Assembly (NCBI GenBank): GCA_030613835.1
Contig: JAUWLH010000020.1
Coordinates: 1-14,642, forward strand
Origin: Candidatus Bathyarchaeota archaeon
Lineage (GTDB): Archaea > Thermoproteota > Bathyarchaeia > TCS64
Length of the DNA stretch: 14,642 nucleotides
Direction: 5' to 3'
Shown here: positions 1 through 6,578 of the stretch, in pieces
How positions within the stretch are numbered: position 1 is the stretch's first letter
Layout of the letters: each line of letters opens with the position of its first letter
Made by a program: the position numbers and the translations under genes
The notes under the pieces: generated by a model
Told to the model about the DNA's origin: nothing
Database searches by the model: none
What the model saw: the letters and a program-made list of their open reading frames with translations, nothing else

Positions 1-233
1 CCGGGCTTGTTGATCCACCGGAAATCTCCTCCCAAGGCCAGGTGGGCTACATCCCTCTGGATGTCGGCCCAGGCCCAGCTACAGAATCCCTCTGGCATGG
101 CCATCCCCTTGCTGAGGTACTCCTTTCCCATCTCGACGGCGTCGCACACGGGGTTCATAGTGTCAGCGGCTAGCTCAGCGAATACCTCGCCTGGCTTGAG
201 CTTGGCAACGACTGTGATCCTAACGTCTGTCAT
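1..233 (-). CDS. TIGR04076 family protein, partial (3' end beyond window)
   Basis: The first 77 codons of a small protein whose C-terminus lies outside the window. It starts at ATG 233 with MTDVRITVVAKLKPGEVF. The family signature is clear: a short hydrophobic beta strand at the start, then MPEGFCSWAWADIQRDVAHLALGGDF around residues 46-71, split here as MPEGFCSWAW and the aromatic, glycine-rich end. TIGR04076 proteins are about 90-110 residues, so roughly 20-30 residues are missing. Their biochemical function is unknown; Cys30 and Cys51 are candidate conserved cysteines. The gene lies 46 bases behind the stop of the first M20 gene on the same strand and may be cotranscribed, although CCCTTAACCC-like sequence at 252-261 could be its own TATA region. 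The family call is from remembered motifs; no function should be inferred. Confidence 0.8.
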   Translation of the reverse strand, partial: MTDVRITVVAKLKPGEVFAELAADTMNPVCDAVEMGKEYLSKGMAMPEGFCSWAWADIQRDVAHLALGGDFRWINKP

Positions 234-279
234 GATAATCGTAGAAAGTTGGGTTAAGGGATAGAAAAGGGTTGGGAGG

Positions 280-1725
280 CTACTGTTTAGGGGCCTTCTC
301 CCAGTTCTCTTCAGCGATGGCTAGGGGTACATCGACGCCCTCAGGCAGAGGGGTCGTGTAAGTCTTGCCGCCAAGCCTCTCGATATGCTCTTCCTTTGCC
401 TTCTTGATGAGCTCCTCATCCGTCAGCAACTCTAGCGCGGCACCGGTCATGGTCTTGGCCGCGAACACCAGGCTCTTGTGACCGATGGTGCTCCCACAGG
501 CGGCAACGAAGGCCCAGCTGTGCCCCGGTGCGCCTAGGATGTTACAGGTCGTACCAAACTCGGTGGTCGGGCATATCCAGCTGATGTCACCAACATCGCT
601 GCTGCCAGGGCTGGTCTCCCCGTCACCAAGTGGGTCGAGTATGTCCGTCACGAGGTGGACATCCCTGTACTTTTGGTAGTCTGGGATCTTGTATCTCTTC
701 AACACGTCCATCTTCGCGTCTACGCTGAAGTTTGAGGCGATCTCCTTTGCGAACTCCAGCTCCTCGGCGCTCCACTCGGGTGCGCCTACCTCCCTCATGT
801 TCTTGACAACTAGGTTTGCCAGAGTCTCGCTTGGGATGATATTGTACAGGGCGTCAAGGAACAGGACCTCTAACTCTGTCTCAGTCATCATCGCAGCGCC
901 TTCAGCGATCTTTAGGATCCTCTTGTAGATTGGATCCAGCTGTTCGCGCTCTGGTGCCCTGATGTAGTACCAGCTTCGGGCGTAATCCGGTACGACGTTA
1001 GGCTGCCCCCCACCCTCCTCTATAACGTAGTGGATACGTGCGTCGCTTATTACGTGCTCCCTCAGGTAGTTGACGCCGATGTTCATGAGCTCAATGGCGT
1101 CAAGGGCGCTCCTTCCCATCTCAGGGTTCCCCGCGGCGTGGGCGGTCTTGCCCCTGTAGATGAACTTCACCCCGTTCACCGCGGTACTTGACCTCAGGCT
1201 TGCCGTATTCATGCTGCCCGGGTGGTGGCTAAGGCAGACATCCAGATCGTCGTAGAGCCCCTCCCTTGCCATGAATACCTTGCCACCGTAGTTCTCCTCA
1301 GCTGGCGTCCCGAAGAACTTAATGGTCCCCTCCATCCCCTCCTCTTCTAGCAGGTACCGCAACCCGATGACTACAGCCAGAGCGGTTGCTCCGTGTACGT
1401 TGTGTCCACAGCCGTGGCCCGGTGCCCCTTTTACCAGCGGGTCCTGTTTGGGTGACACCTTGTTGCTGAGCCCGGGTAGCGCATCATACTCTCCCTGGAA
1501 CCCGATTATCGGCTTGCCTGATCCCCATTTAGCCACTATGGCTGAGGGCATCCCTGCCACCCCGTGCTGTACCTCAAAGCCGTTTTCCCTCAGTTTCTCG
1601 GCGATGAGCTTGCTTGATTTGGTCTCGACGAGGCCCAGCTCGGCGTACTGCCAGACCTTGTCAGCTACCTCGATGAACTCGTCCTTGTGATCATCGATCC
1701 ACTTCCATGCCTTTTCCTTTAGCAT
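280..1725 (-). CDS. M20 family metallo-amidohydrolase, AbgB-like (paralog 1)
   Basis: A 481-residue zinc- or manganese-dependent amidohydrolase of peptidase family M20, closest in pattern and length to AbgB, the B subunit of p-aminobenzoyl-glutamate hydrolase. All expected metal-site motifs are visible: GHGCGHNVH at 103-111 (Cys106, His108), PAEE at 141-144, SHHP at 166-169, and GAPGHSW near the C-terminus (His402). The inserted dimerisation (lid) domain carries GKTAHAAG at 192-199 and a conserved GGGQPNVVPDYARSWYYIRAP stretch from about 238. It has no signal peptide, so it is cytoplasmic. The start is ATG 1725, giving MLKEKAWKWI as in its neighbour; a TATA-like CTTTTACG lies 25 bases upstream. 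The true substrate is unknown; family members cleave amide bonds of N-acyl amino acids, aminobenzoyl-glutamate or dipeptides. No AbgA partner or AbgT transporter gene is in the window. Confidence 0.9.
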   Translation of the reverse strand: MLKEKAWKWIDDHKDEFIEVADKVWQYAELGLVETKSSKLIAEKLRENGFEVQHGVAGMPSAIVAKWGSGKPIIGFQGEYDALPGLSNKVSPKQDPLVKGAPGHGCGHNVHGATALAVVIGLRYLLEEEGMEGTIKFFGTPAEENYGGKVFMAREGLYDDLDVCLSHHPGSMNTASLRSSTAVNGVKFIYRGKTAHAAGNPEMGRSALDAIELMNIGVNYLREHVISDARIHYVIEEGGGQPNVVPDYARSWYYIRAPEREQLDPIYKRILKIAEGAAMMTETELEVLFLDALYNIIPSETLANLVVKNMREVGAPEWSAEELEFAKEIASNFSVDAKMDVLKRYKIPDYQKYRDVHLVTDILDPLGDGETSPGSSDVGDISWICPTTEFGTTCNILGAPGHSWAFVAACGSTIGHKSLVFAAKTMTGAALELLTDEELIKKAKEEHIERLGGKTYTTPLPEGVDVPLAIAEENWEKAPKQ

Positions 1726-1746
1726 ACCATTGAATTATCGGATGAG

Positions 1747-1754
1747 CGTAAAAG
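1747..1754 (-). promoter_or_regulatory. TATA box, leaderless promoter of M20 paralog 1
   Basis: CTTTTACG on the minus strand, preceded by CCAAT. Its centre is 25.5 bases from the ATG at 1725, the archaeal TATA-to-start-site distance, so transcription would begin at the start codon. No Shine-Dalgarno sequence is present. Confidence 0.5.
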
Positions 1755-1815
1755 ATTGGCGCAGGACCATGTAGTCCAGAAATAGCACCAGTCTGAAAAC
1801 TGACCCCGACCTTGG

Positions 1816-1821
1816 ATATAT
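1816..1821 (+). promoter_or_regulatory. TATA box upstream of 27-residue ORF
   Basis: ATATAT within TTGGATATATG. The centre is 24.5 bases upstream of the ATG at 1843, the same spacing as the leaderless promoters of longer genes in this window. Confidence 0.35.
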
Positions 1822-1842
1822 GTCTGTCACGCCAGCAGAACC

Positions 1843-1926
1843 ATGATTCTGAATATGAAAAAACGAGCAGAACTATTTATGGATTTATTGGCAAAAATCG
1901 GAACTCATGAGGGAAAGTTGAGATAA
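1843..1926 (+). CDS. Possible leaderless 27-residue small protein
   Basis: ATG 1843 to TAA 1926, on the opposite strand to the flanking M20 genes and in the otherwise empty 209-base gap between them. The product is MILNMKKRAELFMDLLAKI followed by GTHEGKLR: a basic, amphipathic, probably helical peptide. Its KKRAELFMDLLAKI stretch resembles the first helix of archaeal winged-helix regulators. A TATA-like ATATAT sits at the leaderless distance, and an internal in-frame ATG lies at 1855. It could be a real small protein, the remaining 5' end of a decayed regulator, or chance. Just after the stop, another reading frame encodes VEIKEGL before stopping, which would fit decay but is too short to weigh. 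Confidence 0.3.
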   Translation: MILNMKKRAELFMDLLAKIGTHEGKLR

Positions 1927-1934
1927 AAGAAGGG

Positions 1935-3383
1935 CTATAGTTTTCCCTTGAGCTTCTCGGCCATCTCACGCGCCATATCAAGTGGTGGTTTCCTGTCAGG
2001 ATCACCGACTGGAGTGTAAATCTGACCTTCGAGCCGCATCTTGTGTTCCTCCTTGACCTCCTTGAGTAACTCGGGTTTGGTCATGAGATCCAGTACGCTT
2101 CCAGCCATCGTCTTGGCGGCGAATATCAGGCTCTTGTGCCCGAGGCTGCTTCCACTGCAGGCAACAAACTGCCAGCTATGACCTGGAGCGCCGAGAACGT
2201 TGCACGCCGTGCCGAACTCGATGGCAGGCGTGATCCAGCTCACATCAGCTACGTCGGTGCTTCCCGCCATTGTCTCGCCATCGCCCAACGGGTCAAGGAT
2301 ATCTGACATGAGGTCGACGTCGAGGTATTTCTCCCAATCTGGAATCTTGAACCTCCTGAGGCCGGCTGCCTTGTGCTCCTTGGGCACTGATTTCGCTATC
2401 TCGGCGGCGAAAGCGTAGTCCTCTTCGCTCCACTCGGGGCCTCCCACCTCCCGCATGTTGGCCGTGACTGTCTCGGCTAGCGGTCTGTTGGGGATGAGGT
2501 TGTAGAGACCTCCCGTGTGGTCTATCTTTAGCTCCGTCTCAGTCATCATGGCCGCTCCTTCCGCGATCTTCTTTACCCTCTCGAATAGGGGATCGACCTG
2601 ATCTCTCCTTGGAGCTCTGATGTAATACCAGCTACGCGCGTAATCAGGTACGACATTAGGTTGTCCCCCGCCTTCCTCGATGACGTAGTGGATCCGCGCC
2701 TCCTGTATCATGTGCTCCCTGAGAAAGTTGACCCCGATATTCATGAGCTCGATGGCGTCAAGGGCGCTCCTGCCCATCTCGGGGCTTCCAGCCGCGTGCG
2801 CTGTCTTCCCATAGTAATGGAACTTTACGCCGTTGGTTGCGTTGCTGCTGACGAGCCCTGCCATGTTCATGCTCATGGGATGATGCCCGAACACCGCCTC
2901 GACATCATCGTAGAGACCCTCCTGTACCATGAATACCTTGCCCCCAAAGTTCTCCTCAGCTGGGGTCCCGTAGAACCTTATGGTGCCTTTGATGCCCTTG
3001 GACTCCATCTCGTGTTTTACCGCTATTGCCGCTGTGAGGGCCGTCGTCCCATGTACGTTATGTCCGCAACCGTGACCCATCCCACCCACTACAAGCGCCT
3101 CCTTGTACGGAACCACTTTGTTGCTGATGCCTGGCAAGGCATCGTACTCTCCTTGAACACCTATGATGGGTGTGCCTTCACCCCACTCAGCTAGAATAGC
3201 GGTCGGCATCCCGGCTACGCCTAATTTCACGCGGAAGCCGTATTCCTCAAGTTTTTCTGCTAAAAGTTTGCTACTCTTGTCCTCGCAGAGACCCAGTTCC
3301 GCGTATCCCCATATCTGGTCGCTTACCTCGATGAACTCATCCTTGTGATCATCGATCCACTTCCACGCCTTTTCCTTGAGCAT
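1935..3383 (-). CDS. M20 family metallo-amidohydrolase, AbgB-like (paralog 2)
   Basis: A 482-residue paralog of the neighbouring M20 gene. The first 20 residues are identical to it (MLKEKAWKWIDDHKDEFIEV) and there is no indel through the metal motifs: GHGCGHNVH at 103-111, PAEE at 141-144, GHHP at 166-169, GKTAHAAG and GAPGHSW. It should be an active cytoplasmic metal-dependent amidohydrolase. It differs from paralog 1 mainly in the stretch before the GHGCGHN motif, in the segment around residues 330-350 and in the C-terminal tail (PVGDPDRKPPLD), places where substrate or partner contacts could differ. The start is ATG 3383, supported by alignment to the paralogs. It faces the NHL propeller gene across a 119-base divergent intergenic region. 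The near-identical N-termini suggest tandem duplication. Confidence 0.9.
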   Translation of the reverse strand: MLKEKAWKWIDDHKDEFIEVSDQIWGYAELGLCEDKSSKLLAEKLEEYGFRVKLGVAGMPTAILAEWGEGTPIIGVQGEYDALPGISNKVVPYKEALVVGGMGHGCGHNVHGTTALTAAIAVKHEMESKGIKGTIRFYGTPAEENFGGKVFMVQEGLYDDVEAVFGHHPMSMNMAGLVSSNATNGVKFHYYGKTAHAAGSPEMGRSALDAIELMNIGVNFLREHMIQEARIHYVIEEGGGQPNVVPDYARSWYYIRAPRRDQVDPLFERVKKIAEGAAMMTETELKIDHTGGLYNLIPNRPLAETVTANMREVGGPEWSEEDYAFAAEIAKSVPKEHKAAGLRRFKIPDWEKYLDVDLMSDILDPLGDGETMAGSTDVADVSWITPAIEFGTACNVLGAPGHSWQFVACSGSSLGHKSLIFAAKTMAGSVLDLMTKPELLKEVKEEHKMRLEGQIYTPVGDPDRKPPLDMAREMAEKLKGKL

Positions 3384-3396
3384 AAATGATGAGTAA

Positions 3397-3417
3397 CTTA
3401 TAAGGTAATAAAATAAG
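3397..3417 (-). promoter_or_regulatory. AT-rich promoter region of M20 paralog 2
   Basis: On the minus strand this reads CTTATTTTATTACCTTATAAG, split as CTTATTTTATT and ACCTTATAAG. The first block is 26-34 bases from the ATG at 3383 and is the better TATA candidate. CTTATAAG at 3397-3404 is a perfect 8-base palindrome inside an imperfect 14-base palindrome (TAACTTATAAGGTA on the plus strand), and could be an operator between the TATA box and the start. Confidence 0.4.
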
Positions 3418-3457
3418 CGAGGCGGTTCCTACAACGTGTATAAACCAGTTCGAGTGC

Positions 3458-3468
3458 AATATTTTATC
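3458..3468 (+). promoter_or_regulatory. TATA region of NHL propeller gene
   Basis: CAATATTTTATC; a second candidate, TGTATAAAC, lies at 3437-3445. Either gives a short leader containing GGGGGT at 3491-3496, a Shine-Dalgarno-like run about 6 bases before ATG 3503. Confidence 0.4.
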
Positions 3469-3502
3469 AAATCATACAATAACTCCTCTTGGGGGTAAAG
3501 GA

Positions 3503-4348
3503 ATGAGTTCTGGATCAAAAGAAATGGGCTTCAAGGTCGTGGAGGGCTGGGGCAAGTTACCGGATGGCTGGAGTTTCGGTCATGTCATAGGATGCGCCGT
3601 TGACGCCGATGACAACGTGTATGTCCTCAACAGGGGGGAACACTCGATGATGATATTCGACAGGGAGGGAAATCTAACGAGTTCATGGGAGGTCAAGCTG
3701 CCCACATCTCATGGTCTCCACATCGAGGGCGATGTGGCGTACGTCGCTGATTACCATAGACACACGGTGCAAAAATTCACCCTAAACGGGGAGCTACTTG
3801 AAACATGGGGAACGGAGGATGTCCCGGGTGAGAACGGGGAGCCATTCAACAGACCAACCGACATAGACGTTGCCTCCACGGGCGAGATCTATGTATCCGA
3901 TGGCTACGCCAACGCGAGGGTTCACAAGTACTCAGCAGACGGGGAGCTCCTGCTCTCATGGGGAGAGAAAGGCACAGGACCAAGTCAGTTCGATATCAGC
4001 CACGACGTCGCCATCGCATCGGACGGAAGGGTTTTCATATGCGACAGGCAGAACCATAGAATCCAGATCTTCACGGCTGACGGGGAGTACATCACCGAGT
4101 GGGGCGGCTTCAAGCAGCCATGCAGCGCAACTATCGACAAGGATGGCTACGTGTACGTGACCGAACTGCAGGCCAGGTTCAGCATACTTGACAAGGACGG
4201 CGTCCTCGTTGCCAGGTGGGGAGGGGAGCCCAGCCTAGAACCGGGTCTGTTCATGAACCCCCACTGTGCCTGCATCGACTCCAGGGGCGACCTCTACGTC
4301 GGGGAAACCCTTGAGGGAAGCAGGATACAAAAGTTCAGGAAGCTGTGA
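3503..4348 (+). CDS. NHL-repeat six-bladed beta-propeller protein, peptidyl-hydroxyglycine lyase (PAL)-like
   Basis: A 281-residue protein made almost entirely of NHL-type blades, each with the pattern 'D..G.IYV.D....R+..F...G....WG' (for example GEIYVSDGYANARVHKY at 127-143 and GRVFICDRQNHRIQIF at 175-190). Six blades fit the length. Histidines at equivalent blade positions (TSHGLHI His70, ISHDVAI His167, NPHCACI His254) match the spacing of the three zinc-binding histidines of peptidylglycine alpha-amidating lyase, and SDGYANARV is a typical PAL-like segment. There is no signal peptide and no copper monooxygenase (PHM) domain, so classical peptide amidation is unlikely; a cytoplasmic lyase or a purely structural propeller are both possible. 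ATG 3503 has GGGGGT upstream. The gene is divergent from M20 paralog 2, suggesting shared control. Confidence 0.75.
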   Translation: MSSGSKEMGFKVVEGWGKLPDGWSFGHVIGCAVDADDNVYVLNRGEHSMMIFDREGNLTSSWEVKLPTSHGLHIEGDVAYVADYHRHTVQKFTLNGELLETWGTEDVPGENGEPFNRPTDIDVASTGEIYVSDGYANARVHKYSADGELLLSWGEKGTGPSQFDISHDVAIASDGRVFICDRQNHRIQIFTADGEYITEWGGFKQPCSATIDKDGYVYVTELQARFSILDKDGVLVARWGGEPSLEPGLFMNPHCACIDSRGDLYVGETLEGSRIQKFRKL

Positions 4349-4360
4349 GGCAGGTAACTG

Positions 4361-4368
4361 CTTTATCC
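4361..4368 (+). promoter_or_regulatory. TATA box, leaderless promoter of DUF998 gene
   Basis: CTTTATCC, centred 25.5 bases upstream of ATG 4390, exactly as for M20 paralog 1. It lies just after the stop of the NHL gene, so the DUF998 gene probably has its own transcript. Confidence 0.5.
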
Positions 4369-4389
4369 GCACACATCCACTAAAAGTCA

Positions 4390-4950
4390 ATGAAAAGAGA
4401 GGCGCTTGACCGTCTTAGGAACCTCGGAGTAGTGTCATGGATCAGCGGATGGCTGGTGATCCTAGCATCGATCCAGCGAAACCCCTGGTTCGTGTTCACT
4501 GAACATGCATTTAGCGACCTAGGGGGACCCATGGCCACGGACGCCTGGCTTTTCAGCAACGGCATGATACTCACAGGACTCATGATCGTCCTTTACAGCG
4601 TCTACCTTGTACACAAGTCATTCAACAAGCCCACGACGGTGGGGGCAGCGTTCCTCACTACCACAGGGGTGTTCCTGACACTGATCGGTGTCTTTCCCTC
4701 GGGAACCAAGCCCCATTTCTTCGTCTCAGTCTGGTTTTTCATCATGTCGGACCTATCGATCCTTGCATGGGGCACTGGGCTCCTTGGGGGAGAGAAGGAC
4801 GTTCTAGGAAAGCTTTTTGTGGGAATGGGGTTACTGGGGCCAACTTTGGCCTACATTGTCCCCTGGCCGTCAACCGCTGTTGTCGAGGCTTTCGGCATTC
4901 TCATAATGAATATATGGATCGCCCTATTGTATAGAGACTCTCATGAGTAG
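4390..4950 (+). CDS. DUF998 family integral membrane protein
   Basis: A 186-residue protein with six predicted membrane segments, roughly at 12-30, 52-74, 85-103, 111-131, 139-157 and 162-182. The DUF998 hallmarks are visible: NPWFVFTEHAFSDLGGP at 31-47 after the first helix, a LFSNGMILTGL segment, IGVFPSGTKPHFFVS at 99-113, and a compact C-terminal helix pair. The conserved aromatic, acidic and histidine residues in the loops (Trp33, Glu38, Asp43, His109) suggest a binding or catalytic pocket, but the family has no assigned function. It is common in archaea. The start is ATG 4390 with a leaderless promoter. Its last 10 bases overlap, convergently, the end of the next gene on the minus strand. 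Confidence 0.8.
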   Translation: MKREALDRLRNLGVVSWISGWLVILASIQRNPWFVFTEHAFSDLGGPMATDAWLFSNGMILTGLMIVLYSVYLVHKSFNKPTTVGAAFLTTTGVFLTLIGVFPSGTKPHFFVSVWFFIMSDLSILAWGTGLLGGEKDVLGKLFVGMGLLGPTLAYIVPWPSTAVVEAFGILIMNIWIALLYRDSHE

Positions 4951-6008
4951 GGTGCATTCGAGGTCTCTCCTACCCGCAGGTACCTTGGAGGATCAGAGCT
5001 TATCTCCTTGAAAAGCGCGTCAACCCTGTAGCCCTGAATGTCCCCGCTCGAGTTCCAGCGGTAGGTCTGGTTGAAAGGCCCGTTCCAGTACCTGCTCTCG
5101 GGTCCAAGCCTGTCGACGATCATCCTGTTTGATGATGTGCTGGAGCCGTCAAAGTATAATTGGGTTACCTCAAAGCCCTGTAGCTCGTACCTGCCGTGGT
5201 CATACTGTAACTCGTTCCATGAGAGGGAGGCTCTCTGGTTAGCCCAGTCTGATCGTAGATTAAGTCGATCTGGGAGCTCCTGTACCGGAGTTGTTATCCC
5301 GATAGGCGGGCTCTGTGGAGGCGGAGGTATGCCGATTGTTGAGGCTGGTGCCCCCTGTGTCCTGGGCAGCTCGCCGGGTTGAGAAGCCATGTACTCGCCC
5401 CTCCGCAGCCTAGAATACTCCTCGCTCCGTGTACCTCCTTTTCCACCTCGAGTTGATACCGAAGCTACCGCCACGGTTGCCACAACAATCCCTGTGGCCA
5501 TCGTTATCGCGGTTCCTACTATCGCGGCCATCCGACCCGAGAGCCCTAAAAGCTCACCAACGAATGAAAAAGTGTAGATAAAGTTGTAGAAAATTGGGAT
5601 CCAGTCTACGCCGTTTCCTGATCTCCTTGATATTGCCCAGCTACCTCTAAGCCCCTGACCGTCCACGTAGGTCCCTTTCCCCGTGCCATCTGAGCTAATG
5701 GTCCCTGTGAATGTGGCCGTTGGGCTCCCATAGGGAGACGGCCCTGTGAACCTGACATTACCAAATGATTCAACGGTTCCGCTGAACGCTGATGGGTTGC
5801 TGGAGATAACCCCGCCCCTGACGATGAAACCCCCGTCCACCCGGTGTTCCTCCCACCCGTTGGGCCCGTTTAGATTGTAGACGTAGTTGTAAGTGCCATC
5901 AAACGAGGCCGTGAACACAGGAAATACCGTGGAGAAAATGACCAGCACGCATATGAACACAAGATAAAAACTATTCTTGATTGATAACGCAAGCCACCTA
6001 GGATACAC
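4941..6008 (-). CDS. Unrecognised membrane-anchored two-domain protein
   Basis: A 355-residue protein of unknown function. From the N-terminus: a hydrophobic segment at 11-34 (signal peptide or anchor); a Gly/Ser/Thr-rich beta domain at 35-127 with repeated 'F.G.I...G.G...' strands, ending GLRGSWAISR, somewhat like a lipocalin-type barrel; a hydrophobic stretch at 137-156 and a clear membrane helix at 158-184; a basic segment (RGGKGGTRSEEYSRLRRG); a proline-rich linker at 213-246 (GIPPPPQSPP); and a C-terminal beta domain at about 248-348 with SLSWNELQ, suggesting a fibronectin-III-like fold. The basic flank after the helix predicts that the C-terminal domain is cytoplasmic if the first segment is a cleaved signal. 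The start is GTG 6008; no ATG is in frame before the upstream stop, and the ATG at 6042 is out of frame. Confidence 0.75.
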   Translation of the reverse strand: MYPRWLALSIKNSFYLVFICVLVIFSTVFPVFTASFDGTYNYVYNLNGPNGWEEHRVDGGFIVRGGVISSNPSAFSGTVESFGNVRFTGPSPYGSPTATFTGTISSDGTGKGTYVDGQGLRGSWAISRRSGNGVDWIPIFYNFIYTFSFVGELLGLSGRMAAIVGTAITMATGIVVATVAVASVSTRGGKGGTRSEEYSRLRRGEYMASQPGELPRTQGAPASTIGIPPPPQSPPIGITTPVQELPDRLNLRSDWANQRASLSWNELQYDHGRYELQGFEVTQLYFDGSSTSSNRMIVDRLGPESRYWNGPFNQTYRWNSSGDIQGYRVDALFKEISSDPPRYLRVGETSNAPYS

Positions 6009-6023
6009 TTGAATTTTCTTTGA

Positions 6024-6030
6024 TATAAAG
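6024..6030 (-). promoter_or_regulatory. TATA box of the two-domain membrane protein gene
   Basis: CTTTATA (continuing TC) on the minus strand, about 19 bases from GTG 6008. This is shorter than the usual 25, so either the transcription start is irregular or the true translation start is slightly internal. Confidence 0.35.
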
Positions 6031-6053
6031 CGAAGTTTTCATTGGAACCTGTA

Positions 6054-6067
6054 AACGGTCAACCGTT
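6054..6067. promoter_or_regulatory. Inverted repeat, possible operator upstream of ferritin-like gene
   Basis: AACGGT-CA-ACCGTT, a perfect 6-base dyad with a 2-base spacer. It lies directly against TTAAAT at 6066-6071, the likely TATA element for the gene starting at 6102. A regulator bound here would block TBP/TFB. Confidence 0.4.
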
Positions 6068-6101
6068 AAATGTTCCCAATTGTAATGAATAACTGATTAT
6101 T

Positions 6102-6569
6102 ATGAAAGAGGTCATTGATCTTCTCAAGAAACAGAAGAAAATTGAGTTAAGTCATGTGGCTGCGCTTACCGAGACCATGAAGGACGTGGAGAACCCCATG
6201 ATCAAGGTGGTTTTGGAAACCATAGTCCATGATAGCAGGAAGCACGCAGCGATAGCGCAGGCGTTGATTGATGTGGAGGCAGGTGCGGTCCCCCATAAAC
6301 TGGACATGGACCTAGGCCCAGCCACCAACTTTAACCAGAACATCAAGCAGCACGTCAGGGCGGAGATGGAGATGATCGAGATGCTGGAGGAGATAGGGGG
6401 GCTGGTCAAGGACGACAGGGTCCAGAAGTTCATCGATTACCTGGTGGAGGAGGAGAAGAGGCACCACAAGCTGCTGAAGGAGTTCAGCCTACTGCTCGAC
6501 AGGGACACCGTTGCCATGGACGAGTACCTAGAGCTATTCCAGAAGTACATGATAGTGCCGCCTGAGTAG
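6102..6569 (+). CDS. Ferritin-like four-helix-bundle protein
   Basis: A 155-residue, almost wholly helical, charged, soluble protein with four long helices near residues 2-27, 30-59, 76-102 and 103-131, plus a short C-terminal helix. Possible di-metal ligands follow ferritin-like spacing: Glu15 and His18 in helix 1, Glu39, Asp44 and His48 in helix 2 (ETIVHDSRKH), His84 and Glu88 in helix 3, and Glu118-x-x-His121 (EEEKRHH) in helix 4. This suggests a rubrerythrin- or ferritin-like protein binding iron or manganese and acting in oxygen or metal protection. No rubredoxin cysteines are present. It could instead be a metal-free helical bundle. ATG 6102 follows a promoter with an inverted repeat. 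The stop is 3 bases from the stop of the convergent DinB-like gene. Confidence 0.6.
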   Translation: MKEVIDLLKKQKKIELSHVAALTETMKDVENPMIKVVLETIVHDSRKHAAIAQALIDVEAGAVPHKLDMDLGPATNFNQNIKQHVRAEMEMIEMLEEIGGLVKDDRVQKFIDYLVEEEKRHHKLLKEFSLLLDRDTVAMDEYLELFQKYMIVPPE

Positions 6570-6578
6570 GTTCTACTC
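6564..6578. terminator. Convergent-gene junction hairpin
   Basis: GAGTAG-GTT-CTACTC, a perfect 6-base-pair inverted repeat made from the final Glu codons and stop codons of the two converging genes. No T-run follows, so a terminator role is uncertain. Confidence 0.2.

Noticed and set aside
7..264. Plus-strand open frame of 85 codons at the left edge
   Set aside because: The minus strand here encodes the recognisable TIGR04076 protein; the plus frame is its antisense.
2661..3194. Long plus-strand open frame (177 codons) opposite M20 paralog 2
   Set aside because: The minus-strand frame encodes a complete M20 enzyme with all motifs; the antisense frame is open only because of GC-biased third positions and shows no recognisable motif or promoter.
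3503..4348. Bifunctional peptidylglycine alpha-amidating monooxygenase
   Set aside because: There is no PHM copper domain and no signal peptide; only the lyase-like propeller is present.
4350..4361. GCAG-GTAA-CTGC hairpin after the NHL gene
   Set aside because: Only 4 base pairs, and the following T-rich bases are better explained as the DUF998 TATA box.
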